A stretch of 64,000 nt of DNA from Thalassospira lucentensis MCCC 1A00383 = DSM 14000 (GTDB taxonomy: Bacteria > Pseudomonadota > Alphaproteobacteria > Rhodospirillales > Thalassospiraceae). The notes beneath the pieces were generated by a model. It saw only the letters and a program-made list of their open reading frames with translations, had not been told where the DNA came from and ran no database searches. Of the stretch, positions 8,237-17,787 are shown one piece after another. The translations under genes and the position numbers were made by a program. Each line of letters opens with the position of its first letter. The first letter of the stretch is position 1. The DNA lies in NCBI RefSeq assembly GCF_000421265.1, contig NZ_ATWN01000012.1, positions 62,001-126,000 on the forward strand, written 5' to 3'.

Positions 8237-9037
8237 CTAATCTCTCGTGACCGGTTGGTTAGACCAATCGCCGAGGCGATCCTGAAACACCGTTAAAGCA
8301 GCAATTGCCGCCGTTTCAGCACGCAGGATTCGCGGACCGAGACTGACAGGTGTGGCAAAAGACTGTTTGCGGATACGTTCAAGTTCGTCGGCGCTAAAGC
8401 CGCCTTCAGGTCCAATCACGAGTGCATGGTTAATAACATTGACATTGTCGATAGCCGAGCCAGCGCCCTTTGCCAATAGCTGACTTAGCACTTCACCAAT
8501 TGGTGACCCGGATCCCGTTTCGTCACAGAACAGCAAATGGTGGTTTTCCGGGCAATTTGCCACCCAATCGAGAAGACGCACTGGTTTAAATATTTCTGGC
8601 ACCGTCAGGCGTTCGCACTGCTCGGCCGCTTCAATCACCTGAGCTTGCAATCGATCAAGGCGAACTTTGTCGGTAATGCCGTGCTGGGTAATGACGGGTT
8701 GTAACCGTCCGACTCCCATCTCGACGGCCTTTTCGATCAGGAAATCAAGTCGCTGCTTTTTGATCGGGGCAAAGACAAGTGTCGGCCCAACTTCGGTCCC
8801 TTGTGCGCGCAATTGACTTTCAACAGCGACACTTCCCTTCTTTTTGCGAAGTTCGTTAATGGTTGCCAACCATTCACCATCAAGACCATTAAATATCTTT
8901 ACCGGCGTTCCGGGCTTGAGCCGCATCACATGTTCAAGGTAATGAGACTGTTCAGGGGAAAGTTCGATCTCGCATCCCGGCGTGATAGGATCAGAGACGA
9001 AAAGGCGTTGGCGCGCACGGGTGGCGTCTGCTGTCAT
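8237..9037 (-). CDS. rsmE: 16S rRNA m3U1498 methyltransferase
   Basis: This is a 266-residue SPOUT methyltransferase that methylates U1498 of 16S rRNA. An N-terminal PUA-like domain (RLFVSD, LSPEQSHYLEHVMRLKPG, FNGLDGEW) precedes the SPOUT knot. The knot has the family signatures QCERLTVPEI, ALVIGPEGGFSADELE and LGPRILRAETAAIAAL. The start is ATG at 9037, since GAGG lies 6 nt upstream; TTG at 9049 would overlap that Shine-Dalgarno. It is divergent from ubiA, a common alphaproteobacterial arrangement, and leads into gshA. Confidence 0.95.
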   Translation of the reverse strand: MTADATRARQRLFVSDPITPGCEIELSPEQSHYLEHVMRLKPGTPVKIFNGLDGEWLATINELRKKKGSVAVESQLRAQGTEVGPTLVFAPIKKQRLDFLIEKAVEMGVGRLQPVITQHGITDKVRLDRLQAQVIEAAEQCERLTVPEIFKPVRLLDWVANCPENHHLLFCDETGSGSPIGEVLSQLLAKGAGSAIDNVNVINHALVIGPEGGFSADELERIRKQSFATPVSLGPRILRAETAAIAALTVFQDRLGDWSNQPVTRD

Positions 9038-9110
9038 GGATATCCTCAAACATAGCCCAAAGCCGATAAATGGCTGGGTTCGAATTCGTTAGGCGTTACA
9101 TAGGTCGATT

Positions 9111-10064
9111 ATGACACAGGTCAACCAACCAATACAGACTGGCAAAAACGACATGCCCCAAGACGGCTGGATTGACCGTTTTGTACCAGCCCCCGCACGC
9201 CCCTATCTGAAATTGCTGCGCCTTGACCGGCCGATTGGCACGTGGCTTTTGCTGTTGCCCTGCTGGTGGTCAACCGCCATGGCGGGCAGCATAACAGCCG
9301 ACATCAACGCCAAACAGATTATCATCATGATGGCACTGTTTGGCGTTGGTGCGCTGATCATGCGCGGGGCTGGGTGCGTGATCAATGATCTGGCGGATCG
9401 TAATTTTGATGGCAAAGTCGAACGCACCACCACGCGCCCGCTTCCCAGTGGTCAGGTAAAGGTCTGGCAGGCGTTGCTGTTCCTTGGTGTCATCTTGTTG
9501 CTGGGCCTCGCCGTTCTGGTGCAGTTCCGTATTGAGGCAATTATTGTCGGCGTTTGTTCCTTACCGATCATCATCACCTACCCGTTTATGAAACGCGTGA
9601 CCTATTGGCCGCAGGCCTGCCTTGGTCTTGCGTTTAACTGGGGTGCCTTGGTCGGGTGGACGGCGGTAACCGGCACGGTGGAACCCGCCGCCATTGCAAT
9701 GTACGCCGCCGGGTTCTTCTGGACGCTGGGCTATGACACGATTTACGCCCATCAGGACAAGGACGATGATGAAAAAATCGGTTTGAAATCGCTGGCCCTG
9801 CGTCTGGGGGATGCAACCCCGAAATGGGCCAAGGGGTTTTATACCATGACCACCTTGTTGCTTGGCGTTGCGGGGATGCTGGCCGATCTGCACTGGTCGT
9901 ATTTCGTCCTTCTGGGCCTTGCAGGCATTCATCTTGGCTGGCAGGTCGCGACGGTGAAACTTGATGATGCGGCAAACTGCCTGAAACGATTTAAATCCAA
10001 CCGCGATTACGGTTTGCTGGTTCTCGGCGCAATCGTGATTTCGCACCTGATTGCCATTGCCTGA
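9111..10064 (+). CDS. ubiA: 4-hydroxybenzoate polyprenyltransferase
   Basis: This 317-residue integral membrane enzyme attaches the polyprenyl chain to 4-hydroxybenzoate in ubiquinone biosynthesis. It has about eight transmembrane helices. The two Asp-rich Mg-diphosphate sites are visible: NDLADRNFD (residues 92-100), followed by KVERTTTRPLPSG, and YDTIYAHQDKDDD (residues 208-220). The start is ATG at 9111, after AGG; an internal ATG 14 codons later is possible. Together with ubiD about 6 kb downstream it covers consecutive ubiquinone steps, but the two genes are not in one operon. Confidence 0.95.
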   Translation: MTQVNQPIQTGKNDMPQDGWIDRFVPAPARPYLKLLRLDRPIGTWLLLLPCWWSTAMAGSITADINAKQIIIMMALFGVGALIMRGAGCVINDLADRNFDGKVERTTTRPLPSGQVKVWQALLFLGVILLLGLAVLVQFRIEAIIVGVCSLPIIITYPFMKRVTYWPQACLGLAFNWGALVGWTAVTGTVEPAAIAMYAAGFFWTLGYDTIYAHQDKDDDEKIGLKSLALRLGDATPKWAKGFYTMTTLLLGVAGMLADLHWSYFVLLGLAGIHLGWQVATVKLDDAANCLKRFKSNRDYGLLVLGAIVISHLIAIA

Positions 10065-10142
10065 TATCTAACGCGGTGGGGCTGGGTTTTTGAAATCAGC
10101 ACACCATCTGTCTGATATCATTTTATTTATAAGGGCGTGTTT

Positions 10143-11942
10143 ATGACTGCACCGCTGGCCTTGATGATTGCCGGATTGATCCTTGCGGGGGTTGGCGCCC
10201 AATGGATGGCCTGGCGTGCTGGTGTGCCCGCCATCGTGTTGCTTTCGGCCCTCGGACTGATTCTTGGTCCGGGAACAGGGTTGCTGGATCCGGTGACCGA
10301 TTTTGGCGCACTGTTACAGCCCCTTGTTGCTGTTGCGGTGGCTGTCATCCTGTTTGAAGGCGGCCTGGCACTCGATTTTCGCGAACTCCGCCACAGTGTA
10401 AGCGGCATCTTGCGCCTCACCACGATTGCCCCGCTTCTGGCATGGCTTCTTGGTGCATTTGCAGCCCACTATCTGGCCGATTTGTCATGGCCGGTCGCCG
10501 CCCTGTTTGGCGGGATCATGATTGTGACGGGCCCAACCGTAATCGCACCACTATTGCGCCACGCGCGTATGGCCAAACACCCCAGCACCCTTTTGAAATG
10601 GGAAGGCATCGTTAATGACCCGATTGGCGCGCTGTTTGCCGTTCTGGCCTATGAAATCATTGTCGCCAGCCAGCGGGGAAACGGCCTGAGTGCCGCGATT
10701 GGGCACCTGGCCTTTAACATCCTGATTGCCATTGCAATTGGTCTGGTCGCCGGGCTTTGCACCGTGCAGGTGTTTCGTCGGGGCTGGATACCTGAATTCC
10801 TTAAAGCGCCGCTGGTTCTGGGTGTCCTTCTGACCTGCTTTGCCGGGGCGAACATTGTTCAGGAAGAAACCGGACTTTTGGCGGTCACCGTATTGGGACT
10901 TGTCATTGGCAATGCGCATTTGATGGCGATTGATGAAATCCGCCGTTTCAAGGAAACCCTGACCGTCATTCTGGTCTCAAGCGTCTTCATCATTCTGACC
11001 GCGACATTGGAATGGTCGATGGTTGAAGAACTCACATGGGGGCATGGGCTTTTTGTCGCAGCGATGCTGTTTGTTGTTCGGCCTGTCTCAATCATCGGCG
11101 CATTGTCCTTTTCCAAAATAAACTGGCGCGAACGCATTCTGGTGGGCTGGATTGCCCCGCGCGGAATTGTCGCCGTCGCGATTTGCGGCTTGTTTGGTAC
11201 CGAGCTTGTTGAATTGGGATATGCCGATGGCGCGCTTTTGATCCCGCTTGCCTTTGCCATGGTGTTTTCCACGGTTGTGTTGCACGGCTTTTCAATTCGC
11301 CCGATGGCGCGATACCTTGATCTTGCGGTCAATGGGCCGCCCGGTGTGTTGATTGTCGGTGCACACCGCTGGACCATTGATCTCGCCACCCGTCTGGATG
11401 AACTCGACATCCCGGTGGTCATTACCGATTCACGCTGGCACAGCCTGCGCGCGGCCCGTGAAGCAGGATTGACCACGTTTTACGGTGAAGTCCTGTCCGA
11501 AGTGTTCGAGCATCACCTTGATACATCCGCCTTGGGCAAGCTAATCGCCACCACAGATAACGATGCATACAACACGCTTGTCTGCACCGACTTTGCCCCG
11601 GAATTCGGACGCCGGTCGGTCTTTCAGACCGGCATTCATCGCGCGCCCGAAGATCGCAGTCGCCACAGTGCCAGTCAAACACTGGGTGGCCTGCCATTTT
11701 GTTCCGATCCACTGACCACAGATGACATTCGCAATGCCTATCGCAATGGGGCCAGCATCCGGCAAACCCGACTGACCGACAGTTTTGGCTGGGACGATTT
11801 TCTGGGGCATCATGAACAGGCACCACCGGTATTGGCACTCGTGCGCGGCAATCAGCTTTTTATCGGCACAGACATCCCCAAGGCCAAGGCACGTGATGTG
11901 ATTTTGTATCTGGGCAATGGTGAAACAGATAGCACGGCGTAA
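10143..11942 (+). CDS. CPA-type Na+(K+)/H+ antiporter with C-terminal nucleotide-binding domain
   Basis: The 599-residue protein begins with about 12 hydrophobic helices of the Na_H_exchanger fold. Landmarks include ALGLILGPGTGLL, ILFEGGLALDFREL (resembling the NhaP FEGG motif), and GGIMIVTGPTVIAPLLRHARM with WEGIVNDPIGALFAVL, the Asp that carries ions. A Rossmann-like RCK/TrkA-N segment starts near residue 398 (GVLIVGAHRWTIDLATRLDELDIPVVITD). It probably gates the antiporter by nucleotide or pH and ion state. ATG at 10143 has AAGGG 7 nt upstream; the GTG two codons earlier is too close. The exchanged cation cannot be read from sequence. Confidence 0.85.
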   Translation: MTAPLALMIAGLILAGVGAQWMAWRAGVPAIVLLSALGLILGPGTGLLDPVTDFGALLQPLVAVAVAVILFEGGLALDFRELRHSVSGILRLTTIAPLLAWLLGAFAAHYLADLSWPVAALFGGIMIVTGPTVIAPLLRHARMAKHPSTLLKWEGIVNDPIGALFAVLAYEIIVASQRGNGLSAAIGHLAFNILIAIAIGLVAGLCTVQVFRRGWIPEFLKAPLVLGVLLTCFAGANIVQEETGLLAVTVLGLVIGNAHLMAIDEIRRFKETLTVILVSSVFIILTATLEWSMVEELTWGHGLFVAAMLFVVRPVSIIGALSFSKINWRERILVGWIAPRGIVAVAICGLFGTELVELGYADGALLIPLAFAMVFSTVVLHGFSIRPMARYLDLAVNGPPGVLIVGAHRWTIDLATRLDELDIPVVITDSRWHSLRAAREAGLTTFYGEVLSEVFEHHLDTSALGKLIATTDNDAYNTLVCTDFAPEFGRRSVFQTGIHRAPEDRSRHSASQTLGGLPFCSDPLTTDDIRNAYRNGASIRQTRLTDSFGWDDFLGHHEQAPPVLALVRGNQLFIGTDIPKAKARDVILYLGNGETDSTA

Positions 11943-12026
11943 AGAACCGCTTGCTCCACAGGGTCAAAGCCGATACTCCCGGCACATGATCATAGCCAAA
12001 GCACCAAAGCCCAGAGCACCCAAACC

Positions 12027-12743
12027 ATGAGCGAAAACGTCTTTGCCGATGCCTTGGTACCCGACGTCGACGATCCGCAATTTGCCGATCTGATCGAAAC
12101 ATTTACCGTGCCTGCGCGCGTACCGCTTGCACCAGAAATCGAGATGCATCTGGCGACCCACATCACCCCGCTTTGGCAGGCGACCGAGGATATGCTGGGC
12201 GTGCTTGATATTCCGCCCCCCTATTGGGCCTTTGCATGGCCGGGTGGGCAGGCCATCACGCGCTACATCCTTGATCATCCCGAAATGGTCAGCGGTAAGC
12301 GGGTTCTTGATTTTGCCTGTGGTGGTGGCATGCAGGCCATTGCATGCGTCATGGCTGAGGCGGGTGAAATTCTGGCCAATGACATCGACCCGGTGGCCAT
12401 CACTGCAACGCGTCTGAATGCCAAACACAACGGTGTTGCCTTTCCGACCACGACCGATAACCTTGTCGGCACCAGTGCGCCGGAAAAACGCTGGGATGTG
12501 ATTTTTGCAGGTGACGTTTGTTATCAACAGGACATGGCAAATGCCGTTCTACAATGGCTGATGGCGGAAGCTCGCCTTGGCACGCGGGTTATTCTGGCCG
12601 ATCCGGGGCGGACTTATGCCCCGACCCATAACATTGACGAGCTGGAAACCTATGAGGTCCCAGTCGATGTCGCGGTCGAGGACACCGATACAAAATTCAC
12701 CCGAATCTGGCAGTTACTGCCAGACCGGGGAAATTCTGTTTGA
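12027..12743 (+). CDS. Class I methyltransferase, METTL20/ETFB-lysine methyltransferase-like
   Basis: The 238-residue protein has a seven-beta-strand SAM-binding fold: motif I VLDFACGGGMQAIACV at about residue 97, acidic loop ANDIDPVAITATRLNAKHN, and FAGDVCYQQDMA as the post-I catalytic region. Upstream, PPYWAFAWPGGQAITRYILDHP is the hallmark of the METTL20/METTL21-type protein lysine methyltransferases. Bacterial relatives are known to methylate the electron-transfer flavoprotein beta subunit and ribosomal protein L7/L12. The substrate here is therefore a family-based guess. The ATG at 12027 lacks a strong ribosome-binding site. It converges with the triple-PAS chemoreceptor 12 nt downstream. 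Confidence 0.7.
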   Translation: MSENVFADALVPDVDDPQFADLIETFTVPARVPLAPEIEMHLATHITPLWQATEDMLGVLDIPPPYWAFAWPGGQAITRYILDHPEMVSGKRVLDFACGGGMQAIACVMAEAGEILANDIDPVAITATRLNAKHNGVAFPTTTDNLVGTSAPEKRWDVIFAGDVCYQQDMANAVLQWLMAEARLGTRVILADPGRTYAPTHNIDELETYEVPVDVAVEDTDTKFTRIWQLLPDRGNSV

Positions 12744-12755
12744 TCGCTGATCGCG

Positions 12756-14456
12756 TTAGCCTGCAATGCTCTTCACACAGCTGTTGAGCTCGTTAATGCC
12801 GTTAAACACGAACTGAATGTTTTTGGAAATGTCGTGGGTAACACTTGTCTGTTCTTCGACAGCAGACGCAACCGTGTTGACATAATCACTGACTGATCCT
12901 GCTGACTCCGAGATTTCCCGTGTTGAATCAACCACCCGCTTGGTAATGCTCAGCATCGAATTAATCTGCGCTTCGATCTGGTCGGTTGCCTTGGCTGTTT
13001 GGGTCGCAAGATTTTTGACCTCGCCTGCGACAACGGCAAAGCCCTTGCCCGCATCGCCTGCGCGTGCGGCCTCAATCGTGGCGTTAAGTGCTAAAAGGTT
13101 CACCTGCTCGGCCAAATCGCGAATGATCTGAACCACACCGGACATTGATTCCGACGTGCTTTCAAGTTCTGTGCGAATGCCATCGGCCATTTCAGATTTG
13201 GCAACGATGTCATTCACCGCGATCTGGGACCGATGCATGCTTTCACTGATTTCCTGAATGGCCGCCAGCATTTCTTCGGACGCACTGGCAACCGCCTCGG
13301 CACTGGCACTTGACCCTTCAGCAAGCTCCTCGGCAGTTGTGCGGGTCATGACCTGCTTGGTAACATCGGAGGCGTATTTCACAACCTTGAACGGTCGCCC
13401 GTTCATGTCAAAAACCGGGTTGTAGCTGGCGCTGATCCAGACGTCCTTGCCGCCCTTGCCCATGCGTTTGAACTCACCAGACTGATACTCGCCCCGTCTT
13501 AGTGCCGCCCAGAAATCTTTATACGCATCAGTTTTGACATACTCGGGATCAACGCACATGTTGTGGTTTCGCCCCTTCAAATCGGCCAGCTTGTATCCCA
13601 TGGCGTTCAGGAAATTGTCATTGGCATCAATAATCGTGCCGTCCATCTCAAACGAAATCACGGCTTGGGACTTGCCGATTGCCTCAATCTGGCCTGCATA
13701 ATCGGCCGCACGAAGCTTTTCGGCCGTAACGTCGGTTGCGTATTTAACGACTTTGAACGGTCGACCATTCATATCAATGATTGGATTATAACTGGCTTGA
13801 ATCCAGACTTCCTTGCCGCCCTTGCCAAATCGCTGATACTCGGCGGACATGTATTTTCCAGACCGGAGCGTTTCCCAGAACTTCTTGTATTCCGGGCTTT
13901 TTGCGTAAGCCGGATCGACAAACATCTGGTGATGCTTGCCCTGCACTTCCGCAAGCGTATAGCCCATTGCATCAAGGAAATTCTGATTGGCCGTCAGGAT
14001 CTTGCCGTCCATGTCAAATTCAATGACAGCTTGTGACTTTCCGATGGCCTCAATCTGGCCTGCATAGTCGGACGTTTGGCGTTTCTGATCGGTTACATCG
14101 CTGGCGACTTTGAAAACTTTGTACGGCTTGCCATGTTTGTTGAGGACCGGGCAATAGGTCGCCTGAATCCACACGTCCTTGCCACCTTTGCCAAAACGAT
14201 GGAACTCGGCTGTGAAAAACTCCCCGGTGGCAAGCCTTTCCCAGAACTCTCTGTATTCGGGACTTTTTGCATATTCCGGATCAACAAACATGCTGTGATG
14301 TTTACCTTTAACCTCTTCAAGCTCATATCCTAGTAGTGACAGAAAGTTTTTGTTCGCGGTGATGATCTTGCCATCCATCGTAAACTCGATTGTGCCCTGC
14401 GACCGCTTGATCGCTTCGATGATGTGCCCATCATCGTTTCCTGCACCAAACATCAT
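12756..14456 (-). CDS. Soluble chemoreceptor with three tandem PAS domains
   Basis: This 566-residue methyl-accepting chemotaxis protein has no hydrophobic segment, so it should be cytoplasmic or attached through partners. Three PAS-PAC repeats of about 122 residues each fill residues 10-375. Each contains a GYxLxxxKGxxHxMxVDPxYxKxxxYxxFW core and ends VASDVT or YATDVT. Repeats two and three open almost identically (QIEAIGKSQAVI), pointing to recent duplication. The C-terminal signalling hairpin has the MCP tip (EIARxxxx-like NLLALNATIEAARAGDAGKGFAVVAGEVKNLA), and it is short. PAS domains of Aer-like receptors usually sense redox, oxygen or small ligands. Start ATG at 14456 has GAGGGAGA upstream. 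Confidence 0.93.
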   Translation of the reverse strand: MMFGAGNDDGHIIEAIKRSQGTIEFTMDGKIITANKNFLSLLGYELEEVKGKHHSMFVDPEYAKSPEYREFWERLATGEFFTAEFHRFGKGGKDVWIQATYCPVLNKHGKPYKVFKVASDVTDQKRQTSDYAGQIEAIGKSQAVIEFDMDGKILTANQNFLDAMGYTLAEVQGKHHQMFVDPAYAKSPEYKKFWETLRSGKYMSAEYQRFGKGGKEVWIQASYNPIIDMNGRPFKVVKYATDVTAEKLRAADYAGQIEAIGKSQAVISFEMDGTIIDANDNFLNAMGYKLADLKGRNHNMCVDPEYVKTDAYKDFWAALRRGEYQSGEFKRMGKGGKDVWISASYNPVFDMNGRPFKVVKYASDVTKQVMTRTTAEELAEGSSASAEAVASASEEMLAAIQEISESMHRSQIAVNDIVAKSEMADGIRTELESTSESMSGVVQIIRDLAEQVNLLALNATIEAARAGDAGKGFAVVAGEVKNLATQTAKATDQIEAQINSMLSITKRVVDSTREISESAGSVSDYVNTVASAVEEQTSVTHDISKNIQFVFNGINELNSCVKSIAG

Positions 14457-14733
14457 CTTCTCCCTCTATATCAACAAGGCCCATCTTAGCCTTGATACGC
14501 GCATTTCCAGTTGCAGGAAACGGCATCCCCAGTACTTCCCCCCAGAAGCATCGTTTGTTCGGATGTTAGGCACACTTTATCCAATCATCCCAGATCGTTC
14601 CACCTTAGCAGTCGGTTAATCTGTTTGTGTACCAGCGTTATGTTGCCAAGAATTTATCTATTGCCATCAAAATCCATCAACGCAATCTTTAATTGCATAA
14701 TAGATGTTCACAGAAACTGATCAAAATGAAACG

Positions 14734-15522
14734 CTATTTCGGAACACTAGTTCTACGTGGTGTCGGATTGTCCGTTTTTAAATAGCGTCCCACCAGTTTT
14801 CGTCGCAAGTCCGCATCATCAATCAACTTTAATACGAATGTTGGATGCGGTGCCTGCCCGGCGCGTTTGGCGATCTGGGATAACATTTCCCATTGGCTGC
14901 GCGCGACAAAGCGTCGATTGCGCGCAGGAATATCGACAAGTGCAAAGGTATCACCGTGATCAAATACGTGTCCGGCAACAGATTGATAACTGCCAACCCG
15001 GCCTGTCTTCAACCCGCAATCTAGTGTGATGTTTGTGCCGTCGAGCTGACAGTATTGGTAATGATCGGGCACGGATTCCGTGCTGTGCATATGACTAAGT
15101 TGCGTGGGTGTTAGCCACGTAACCGCCACCCTGACCGTCGTCCCCGGCGAGGAGGCCAAAGTTGCCGGAAGTGCGCCGTAACCGGCCATATGCGCAGAAT
15201 AGACAATATCTTGGTCGGTCATCCAACCGAACGTCACCGGAACAGGTTCTTCATGATGATGGGGTGGTGCGAATTTGCGAACCAATTGAACCGGCGCGCG
15301 GTTGGACCCAACGGCCAGAACCGGGGTCCGTCCAGCCGTCAAGCGGTCTATATCACCTGCAACCATCTGCCTGACTGTGCCATCCGCAAACAGGAAATCA
15401 TAATCTGGCGCGTCATAGGGATACAAAAACGCGCGCAGGATTTCCTGCGCGCGTGGATGCTGTTCGATCTGCTCGCGCAACACGGGATCCGTGATTTTAT
15501 GCGCATCAGAAATCGAAAACAT
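14734..15522 (-). CDS. Conserved hypothetical protein
   Basis: I do not recognise this 262-residue protein with confidence. It is soluble, lacks a signal peptide and has no membrane segment. A glycine loop, VLAVGSNRAPVQL, at about residue 68 faintly recalls the YGSNM-type loop of gamma-glutamylcyclotransferase-fold proteins. The following DIVYSAHMAGYGALPATL and LTPTQLSHMHSTE would also suit that fold. This remains a weak resemblance. The start is ATG at 15522; an extension upstream would run into the neighbouring gene's end. It lies 17 nt downstream of the DUF4170-type gene on the same strand, so the two are probably co-transcribed. Confidence 0.6.
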   Translation of the reverse strand: MFSISDAHKITDPVLREQIEQHPRAQEILRAFLYPYDAPDYDFLFADGTVRQMVAGDIDRLTAGRTPVLAVGSNRAPVQLVRKFAPPHHHEEPVPVTFGWMTDQDIVYSAHMAGYGALPATLASSPGTTVRVAVTWLTPTQLSHMHSTESVPDHYQYCQLDGTNITLDCGLKTGRVGSYQSVAGHVFDHGDTFALVDIPARNRRFVARSQWEMLSQIAKRAGQAPHPTFVLKLIDDADLRRKLVGRYLKTDNPTPRRTSVPK

Positions 15523-15539
15523 GCAAAAGTCTGTCCGGC

Positions 15540-15896
15540 TTAGTCTTCGACAACGCGATAACGGCAATTGCAGTTATCGACATGTTGCCACGCCAGCTTT
15601 GACCATGCCTTTTCGGCATCTTCAAAAGTTTTATACGGACCATGGCGTTCTTCTTTGCCACCGACCGGGGTTTCAAATTCGGTGGTTTCATATTCACCAC
15701 CGACAACCCAGTATTCGTCAAAACGTTCGATGCGATACCGCGAATTTGCGTCATCGACCGACTGCCAGGCCATTTTAGACCACTGTTTTTCCGCGTCTTC
15801 GAAGCTGCCAAACGGACCAACTTTGGTTTCTTCGCCAATCGGCTTATCAAAACCGGTATCCTGATAGGTGCCCCCGATAACCCAATATTTGGCCAT
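15540..15896 (-). CDS. Tandem DUF4170-like small protein
   Basis: The 118-residue protein consists of two copies of a roughly 55-residue unit. Each opens with KYWVIGG or EYWVVGG, continues with a Glu/Thr-rich strand and GPFGSFEDAEKQW or GPYKTFEDAEKAW, and ends with AW-x-VD-x-(A/C)NxRYRI or CRYRV. This is the pattern I associate with DUF4170, a family of small alphaproteobacterial proteins of unknown function that normally have one copy. ATG at 15896 has AAGGA 7 nt upstream. Longer in-frame starts (15911, 16004) lack a ribosome-binding site. It leads into the unknown gene at 14734-15522. No role is assigned. Confidence 0.75.
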   Translation of the reverse strand: MAKYWVIGGTYQDTGFDKPIGEETKVGPFGSFEDAEKQWSKMAWQSVDDANSRYRIERFDEYWVVGGEYETTEFETPVGGKEERHGPYKTFEDAEKAWSKLAWQHVDNCNCRYRVVED

Positions 15897-16148
15897 CTGT
15901 GCGTCCTTCATGCTTTTGGTGATTTGCCATGCCGCGCGCTGTGGGTCGCGCGACTCAATTCCTTGCCCTTGTATACCGAAATGATACGTCAACCAAAACC
16001 GCAAAGTTTCGTATAACCTTGCAACGCAGCATCCCGACTGTATTTGGGGACGCTGTTACAAAGTTACAAACGCTTCTTTGCCAACAAGCATGGTTGTCCC
16101 CAGACGCAGCAAAGCGTATGAAGACAATCAGATTTTAGTGCTCAGCAG

Positions 16149-17687
16149 ATGACAGGTGCCATGCCCTATCAATCCCTTCGTGACTTCATGGATGCGCTGG
16201 AAAAAACCGGCCGTCTTGTTCGTGTCACTGAACCGGTTTCCCCCAACCTTGAAATGACAGAAATACAGACGCGTCTTCTGGCCGAAGGCGGCCCGGCGGT
16301 GTTGTTTGAAAATGTTGTCGGGGATGACGGCAAAAAATATGACATGCCGGTTCTGGTCAATCTGTTTGGCACGGTGGACCGCGTGGCAGAGGGCATGAAC
16401 AGAAAGCCCGAAGAGCTGCGCGAAGTCGGCGAAACGCTGGCCTTCCTCAAACAGCCCGAACCACCCGGCAGCCTCAAAGAAGCCTTTTCGATGCTGCCGC
16501 TGGCCAAGACCGTGATGGCAATGAAACCCAAAACGGTTTCCAAGGCCCCGTGTCAGGAAATCGTCATGACGGGCGATGATGTTGACCTGTCCAAAATCCC
16601 CATTCAGTCGTGCTGGCCGGGCGAACCTGCCCCGTTGATCACATGGCCGCTGGTCGTAACCCAAGGCCCCTCGGCGGGCAAAAATGGCGGCGACAAACGC
16701 GACGTGTTTAACCTTGGCATCTATCGCATGCAGGTGCTGGGCAAAAATAAAACCATCATGCGCTGGCTCAAACATCGTGGTGGTGCGCAACATCACGCGC
16801 GCTGGAAAAAGGAAAAGCCTGATCCGCTGCCTGCCGCCATTGTTCTGGGTGCGGACCCGGGCACCATTTTGGCTGCCGTAACGCCTGTGCCCGATACTCT
16901 TTCGGAATATCAGTTTGCCGGGCTTCTGCGTGGTGCCAAGGTCGAACTTGTGGACTGCAAAACCGTCCCGCTCAAAGTGCCCGCCACCGCCGAAATTGTG
17001 CTGGAAGGCTATGTCTCGCTTGATGAATACGCGCCCGAAGGCCCGTATGGCGATCACACCGGCTATTATAACTCGGTCGATGATTTCCCGGTATTTAACA
17101 TCACCGCGATCACCATGCGCAAAGACCCGATTTACCTCTCGACCTTTACCGGTCGCCCACCAGATGAGCCTTCGGTTCTGGGCGAAGCATTGAACGACGT
17201 GTTTGTGCCGATCCTTCAGCAGCAATTTACCGAAATCGTTGATTTCTGGCTGCCACCCGAAGGATGTAGCTACCGGATTGCGGTTGTCTCGATGAAGAAG
17301 GCCTATGCCGGTCATGCAAAGCGCGTGATGATGGGCGTGTGGTCATTCCTGCGGCAATTCATGTACACCAAGTTCGTTATCGTTGTGGATGACGATATTG
17401 ATGTGCGCGATTGGAAAGACGTCATGTGGGCAATTTCGACCCGGATGGACCCGGTGCGCGATATTACCACGGTTACCGACACCCCGATTGACTACCTTGA
17501 TTTCGCATCCCCGGTCAGCGGTCTTGGCGGCAAGCTTGGCCTTGATGCCACCAACAAGTTCCCCGGCGAAACCAACCGCGAATGGGGCGAAAAAATCTAT
17601 ATGGATGATGACATCATCACCCGTGTCGATGAAAAATGGGACCGCTATGGCCTGCCCGGATCAGGCAAGAAAATCTGGAAAGACTAG
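16149..17687 (+). CDS. ubiD: UbiD-family 3-polyprenyl-4-hydroxybenzoate decarboxylase
   Basis: This 512-residue enzyme decarboxylates the prenylated 4-hydroxybenzoate intermediate of ubiquinone synthesis using prenylated FMN made by UbiX. UbiD landmarks are [18 protein letters not shown] at the N terminus, [25 protein letters not shown], and the metal/flavin region [16 protein letters not shown]. The C-terminal [20 protein letters not shown] is typical too. The length matches E. coli UbiD (about 497). Two starts are possible, ATG at 16149 or 16164; the latter has AGG closer by. No ubiX is in the window. Confidence 0.93.
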   Translation: MTGAMPYQSLRDFMDALEKTGRLVRVTEPVSPNLEMTEIQTRLLAEGGPAVLFENVVGDDGKKYDMPVLVNLFGTVDRVAEGMNRKPEELREVGETLAFLKQPEPPGSLKEAFSMLPLAKTVMAMKPKTVSKAPCQEIVMTGDDVDLSKIPIQSCWPGEPAPLITWPLVVTQGPSAGKNGGDKRDVFNLGIYRMQVLGKNKTIMRWLKHRGGAQHHARWKKEKPDPLPAAIVLGADPGTILAAVTPVPDTLSEYQFAGLLRGAKVELVDCKTVPLKVPATAEIVLEGYVSLDEYAPEGPYGDHTGYYNSVDDFPVFNITAITMRKDPIYLSTFTGRPPDEPSVLGEALNDVFVPILQQQFTEIVDFWLPPEGCSYRIAVVSMKKAYAGHAKRVMMGVWSFLRQFMYTKFVIVVDDDIDVRDWKDVMWAISTRMDPVRDITTVTDTPIDYLDFASPVSGLGGKLGLDATNKFPGETNREWGEKIYMDDDIITRVDEKWDRYGLPGSGKKIWKD

Positions 17688-17702
17688 GCCCGATCCAATG
17701 CG

Positions 17703-17736
17703 TTGATGAGGGGAAAAGTATTTTCGCCCTCATCAA
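17703..17736 (+). terminator. Hairpin after ubiD
   Basis: TTGATGAGGG (17703-17712) pairs perfectly with CCCTCATCAA (17727-17736) around a 14-nt loop. It lies 15 nt past the ubiD stop. There is no clear T-tract, so termination efficiency is uncertain. Confidence 0.55.
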
Positions 17737-17787
17737 GCTTCCTCACCCAAGTCTCACGTGGATCTGTTTCCATTGCAGTTGGGGTCT

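Noticed and set aside
16128-17315. Long open frame (395 codons) on the minus strand inside ubiD
   Set aside because: It lies wholly opposite a well-conserved UbiD gene, its translation has the His/Phe/Gly-rich character of an antisense frame, and it lacks a ribosome-binding site.
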